Positions 13,747 to 15,430 of a stretch of 15,430 bases of DNA are shown one piece after another. The number at the start of each line of letters is the position of its first letter. The first letter of the stretch is position 1. The stretch comes from Undibacterium sp. (GTDB lineage: Bacteria > Pseudomonadota > Gammaproteobacteria > Burkholderiales > Burkholderiaceae_D): assembly GCA_019752975.1 (NCBI GenBank), contig JAIELM010000053.1, forward strand, positions 1 through 15,430, given 5' to 3'. Under the pieces are notes generated by a model. That model saw nothing but the letters and a program-made list of their open reading frames with translations. It was not told the DNA's origin and did no database searches. A program made the translations under genes and the position numbers.

Positions 13747-14445
13747 TCAATGAATCGTAGGTTCTGCTCCACAGCAAACCTTATATTTTTTTCCGCTTCC
13801 GCATGGGCAAGCATCATTACGTCCTACTTTAGCAGAATCGCGTACCACCGTGGTAACACCAGACTTGCGTAATGGTACCCAAAAACGACGTATTTCTGGG
13901 ATTGCAGCTTCTAGGCTGAGTGCAAGTTGATGGCATTTTTCTGGTGTGTCCACTAATTGCATTTCTTCTTCATCGATTTCCTCTGCGCCTAGCAGGTAGA
14001 TTGGATGTAATAGAGGTGCGATGGTGGATTCCCAAGCGGCTTCCCAGGCTTCTTCGCGCAGGCGCATGCCCTCCCAAAAACCCCAAGCCCAAGTTTCGCC
14101 ATCAATTAACTCTTTACCGTTTTGTTCCATCACGCAAAAGAGAGGTTCATATTCTTGTGGAGCGACCTCGAAAGTAATCTGTATTTCATTCATGAATCGG
14201 GCGATTAAATTGGTGATGCGCGCCATTTCTTTAGGCGTCTTAAATTTCGGTTCAGCTTGATCTGGTAATCCCCAGACTAAAGGTAGCCACTCGCTCATGG
14301 GGATCGCTTCCGGCCCTAAGGCAATTGCGGTCAAGTAGCCGTGTAAGGCGTCCATTGTCATACCATCGTCCCCGACACTGTCTGACATGAGAAATTTGTC
14401 GAGTTCGTTGAATTCTTTGTCGCTTAGGGGTTCGTCTAGATGCAT
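13747..14445 (-). CDS. UPF0149 (YecA-like) family protein with C-terminal SEC-C motif
   Basis: A 232-residue protein. The N-terminal and central part (about 5-190) fits the UPF0149/YecA family: [14 protein letters not shown] (32-45), EWLPLVWG (52-59) and the Trp-rich [11 protein letters not shown] (117-127). The last 25 residues are a SEC-C zinc-binding motif, [13 protein letters not shown], with Cys213, Cys215, Cys224 and Cys225. SEC-C tails also occur on SecA and on various proteins of unclear role; a metal-binding or translocase-related function is possible but not shown. It is divergent from srkA with 96 bp between the starts and may be co-transcribed with the acyl-CoA-binding protein gene downstream. 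Only a weak ribosome binding site precedes the ATG. Confidence 0.88.
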   Translation of the reverse strand: MHLDEPLSDKEFNELDKFLMSDSVGDDGMTMDALHGYLTAIALGPEAIPMSEWLPLVWGLPDQAEPKFKTPKEMARITNLIARFMNEIQITFEVAPQEYEPLFCVMEQNGKELIDGETWAWGFWEGMRLREEAWEAAWESTIAPLLHPIYLLGAEEIDEEEMQLVDTPEKCHQLALSLEAAIPEIRRFWVPLRKSGVTTVVRDSAKVGRNDACPCGSGKKYKVCCGAEPTIH

Positions 14446-14531
14446 GGGGAAACTCTACAATTATTGAGAATAGTAGAAGTGTAGCGCTAAGTTCCTATGC
14501 CGTGGGAGGAAAGCACGTACAATCTGAGTTT

Positions 14532-14535
14532 GGAG
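14532..14535 (+). promoter_or_regulatory. Ribosome binding site of srkA
   Basis: GGAG lies 6 nt upstream of the ATG at 14542 and sets the start of the partial kinase gene. Confidence 0.65.
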
Positions 14536-14541
14536 CAAAAA

Positions 14542-15430
14542 ATGAACACACTTTTTTCAAATCAAGCTTTTGACGAGTCGTGCGCTGACGTCGAGGACGC
14601 TAAGGCGACAAGTGTCCCTTGCCATGATTTCGCGCAGTTGTCTCCGGACACCGTTTTTGATGCCATGCACGCGGCTGGTTATCAATGCGATGGACGATTA
14701 TTGGCACTTAATAGTTATGAGAACCGAGTCTATCAATTGGGTGTGGAGGACGCACCGCCCTTGGTGGTCAAATTTTACCGACCACGACGCTGGACTGATG
14801 CGCAAATTCTTGAAGAGCATGCTTTTGTAGATGCGTTGCATCAAGCAGAAATTCCCGCAGTGCCCGCTTTGCGTGACCCTGATGGAAAATGTTTGCAACA
14901 ATTTGGGGAATTTCGTTTCGCTGTTTTTCCATGTCAGGGTGGGCGTGCGCCAGAGCTGGATCGGGTGGATACCGTCGAGCGACTAGGGCGTTTTATTGCA
15001 CGTTTACACGCGGTGGGAGCACTACAGCCTTATCAACATAGGCCCAGTATAAATTGTCAGTCTTTTGGACGTGATTCGCTGAGGTATTTACTCAGTCATC
15101 ATTGTATTCCTGGCGATATTTTGCCTGCGTATCAAGCAGCAGCCGAGTTGATGCTCAAAGGTGTGGACGCGTGTTATGAACGAGCTGGCGATGTGGCGAC
15201 CTTGCGCCTGCATGGGGATTGTCATATGGGAAATGTGTTGTGGACAGAAACCGGCGCTCATCCAGGGCCACACTTTGTCGATTTTGACGATAGTCGTATG
15301 GGACCCGCCATACAGGATTTATGGATGCTGTTATCCGGCAGTCGTATTGAAATGCAAAATCAAATGTGCGACATCGTGACCGCCTACGAAGAGTTTTATA
15401 CATTCAATCCGCGTGAGTTGCATTTGATTG
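14542..15430 (+). CDS. srkA: Stress response kinase A (SrkA/YihE/RdoA family), 5' part
   Basis: The frame is open from 14542 through the window end (296 codons), so the gene is partial at its 3' end; the E. coli protein is about 328 residues. It encodes a Ser/Thr protein kinase of the aminoglycoside-phosphotransferase fold. Family features are LNSYENRVYQLG (N-terminal nucleotide-binding strand, about 56-67), Lys in VVKFYRPRRW (about 74-83), the catalytic loop HGDCHMGN (224-231, Asp226, Asn231) and the metal-binding DFDD (247-250) followed by SRMGP and QDLW. In E. coli this kinase protects against envelope and oxidative stress and is often found near dsbA, which is not in view here. The N-terminal 30 residues are a non-conserved extension. 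Confidence 0.9.
   Translation, partial: MNTLFSNQAFDESCADVEDAKATSVPCHDFAQLSPDTVFDAMHAAGYQCDGRLLALNSYENRVYQLGVEDAPPLVVKFYRPRRWTDAQILEEHAFVDALHQAEIPAVPALRDPDGKCLQQFGEFRFAVFPCQGGRAPELDRVDTVERLGRFIARLHAVGALQPYQHRPSINCQSFGRDSLRYLLSHHCIPGDILPAYQAAAELMLKGVDACYERAGDVATLRLHGDCHMGNVLWTETGAHPGPHFVDFDDSRMGPAIQDLWMLLSGSRIEMQNQMCDIVTAYEEFYTFNPRELHLI

Noticed and set aside
1..15430. CRISPR array, tRNA or rRNA genes, phage genes or a defence island.
   Set aside because: No spaced direct repeats, no tRNA-like TTCRANNY arm in a cloverleaf context, no rRNA signature, and no integrase, nuclease or toxin-antitoxin gene was found in any frame.

Overview
The window looks like chromosomal DNA of a betaproteobacterium, most likely Burkholderiales. 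The evidence is a type B ribosomal protein L31 without zinc ligands, an intracellular polyhydroxyalkanoate (PHA) depolymerase of the Ralstonia type, a seven-iron ferredoxin next to a thioredoxin-reductase-like ferredoxin reductase, and an SrkA/YihE kinase. Base composition is moderate and AT-rich between genes. The genus is not identified; a low-GC member of Oxalobacteraceae would fit but is a guess.

Layout. Positions 1-352 hold a terminator and rpmE2 (minus strand) with its promoter and a foldable leader. Positions 598-801 hold a sigma70-like promoter, a foldable stretch and a strong intrinsic terminator, a candidate small RNA. A patatin-like lipoprotein gene follows (plus strand), cut by one in-frame amber codon between its catalytic Ser and Asp. 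It converges on an NlpC/P60 peptidase gene. PhaZ and a REC-HPt protein lie further on, both on the minus strand. Divergent from REC-HPt is a very large TPR-PAS-PAS hybrid histidine kinase with two receivers and an HPt domain, followed 38 bp later by a REC-HD-GYP protein. Together these three genes form a probable phosphorelay with a cyclic-di-GMP output. After a terminator come ferredoxin reductase and fdxA (minus). A stretch of about 750 bp with no convincing gene follows, then an acyl-CoA-binding protein and a UPF0149/SEC-C protein (minus), and finally the 5' part of srkA (plus), cut by the window end.

The clearest non-gene structure is a family of three short mobile elements (105, 129 and 117 bp). 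They share 16-bp terminal inverted repeats and are flanked by 5-bp target duplications, exact in two copies and 4 of 5 in the third. Two copies sit in the divergent control region of the phosphorelay, one just upstream of each start codon. The best candidates for something undescribed are the small RNA locus near 630-801, this MITE-like family with its regulatory placement, and the phosphorelay module itself.
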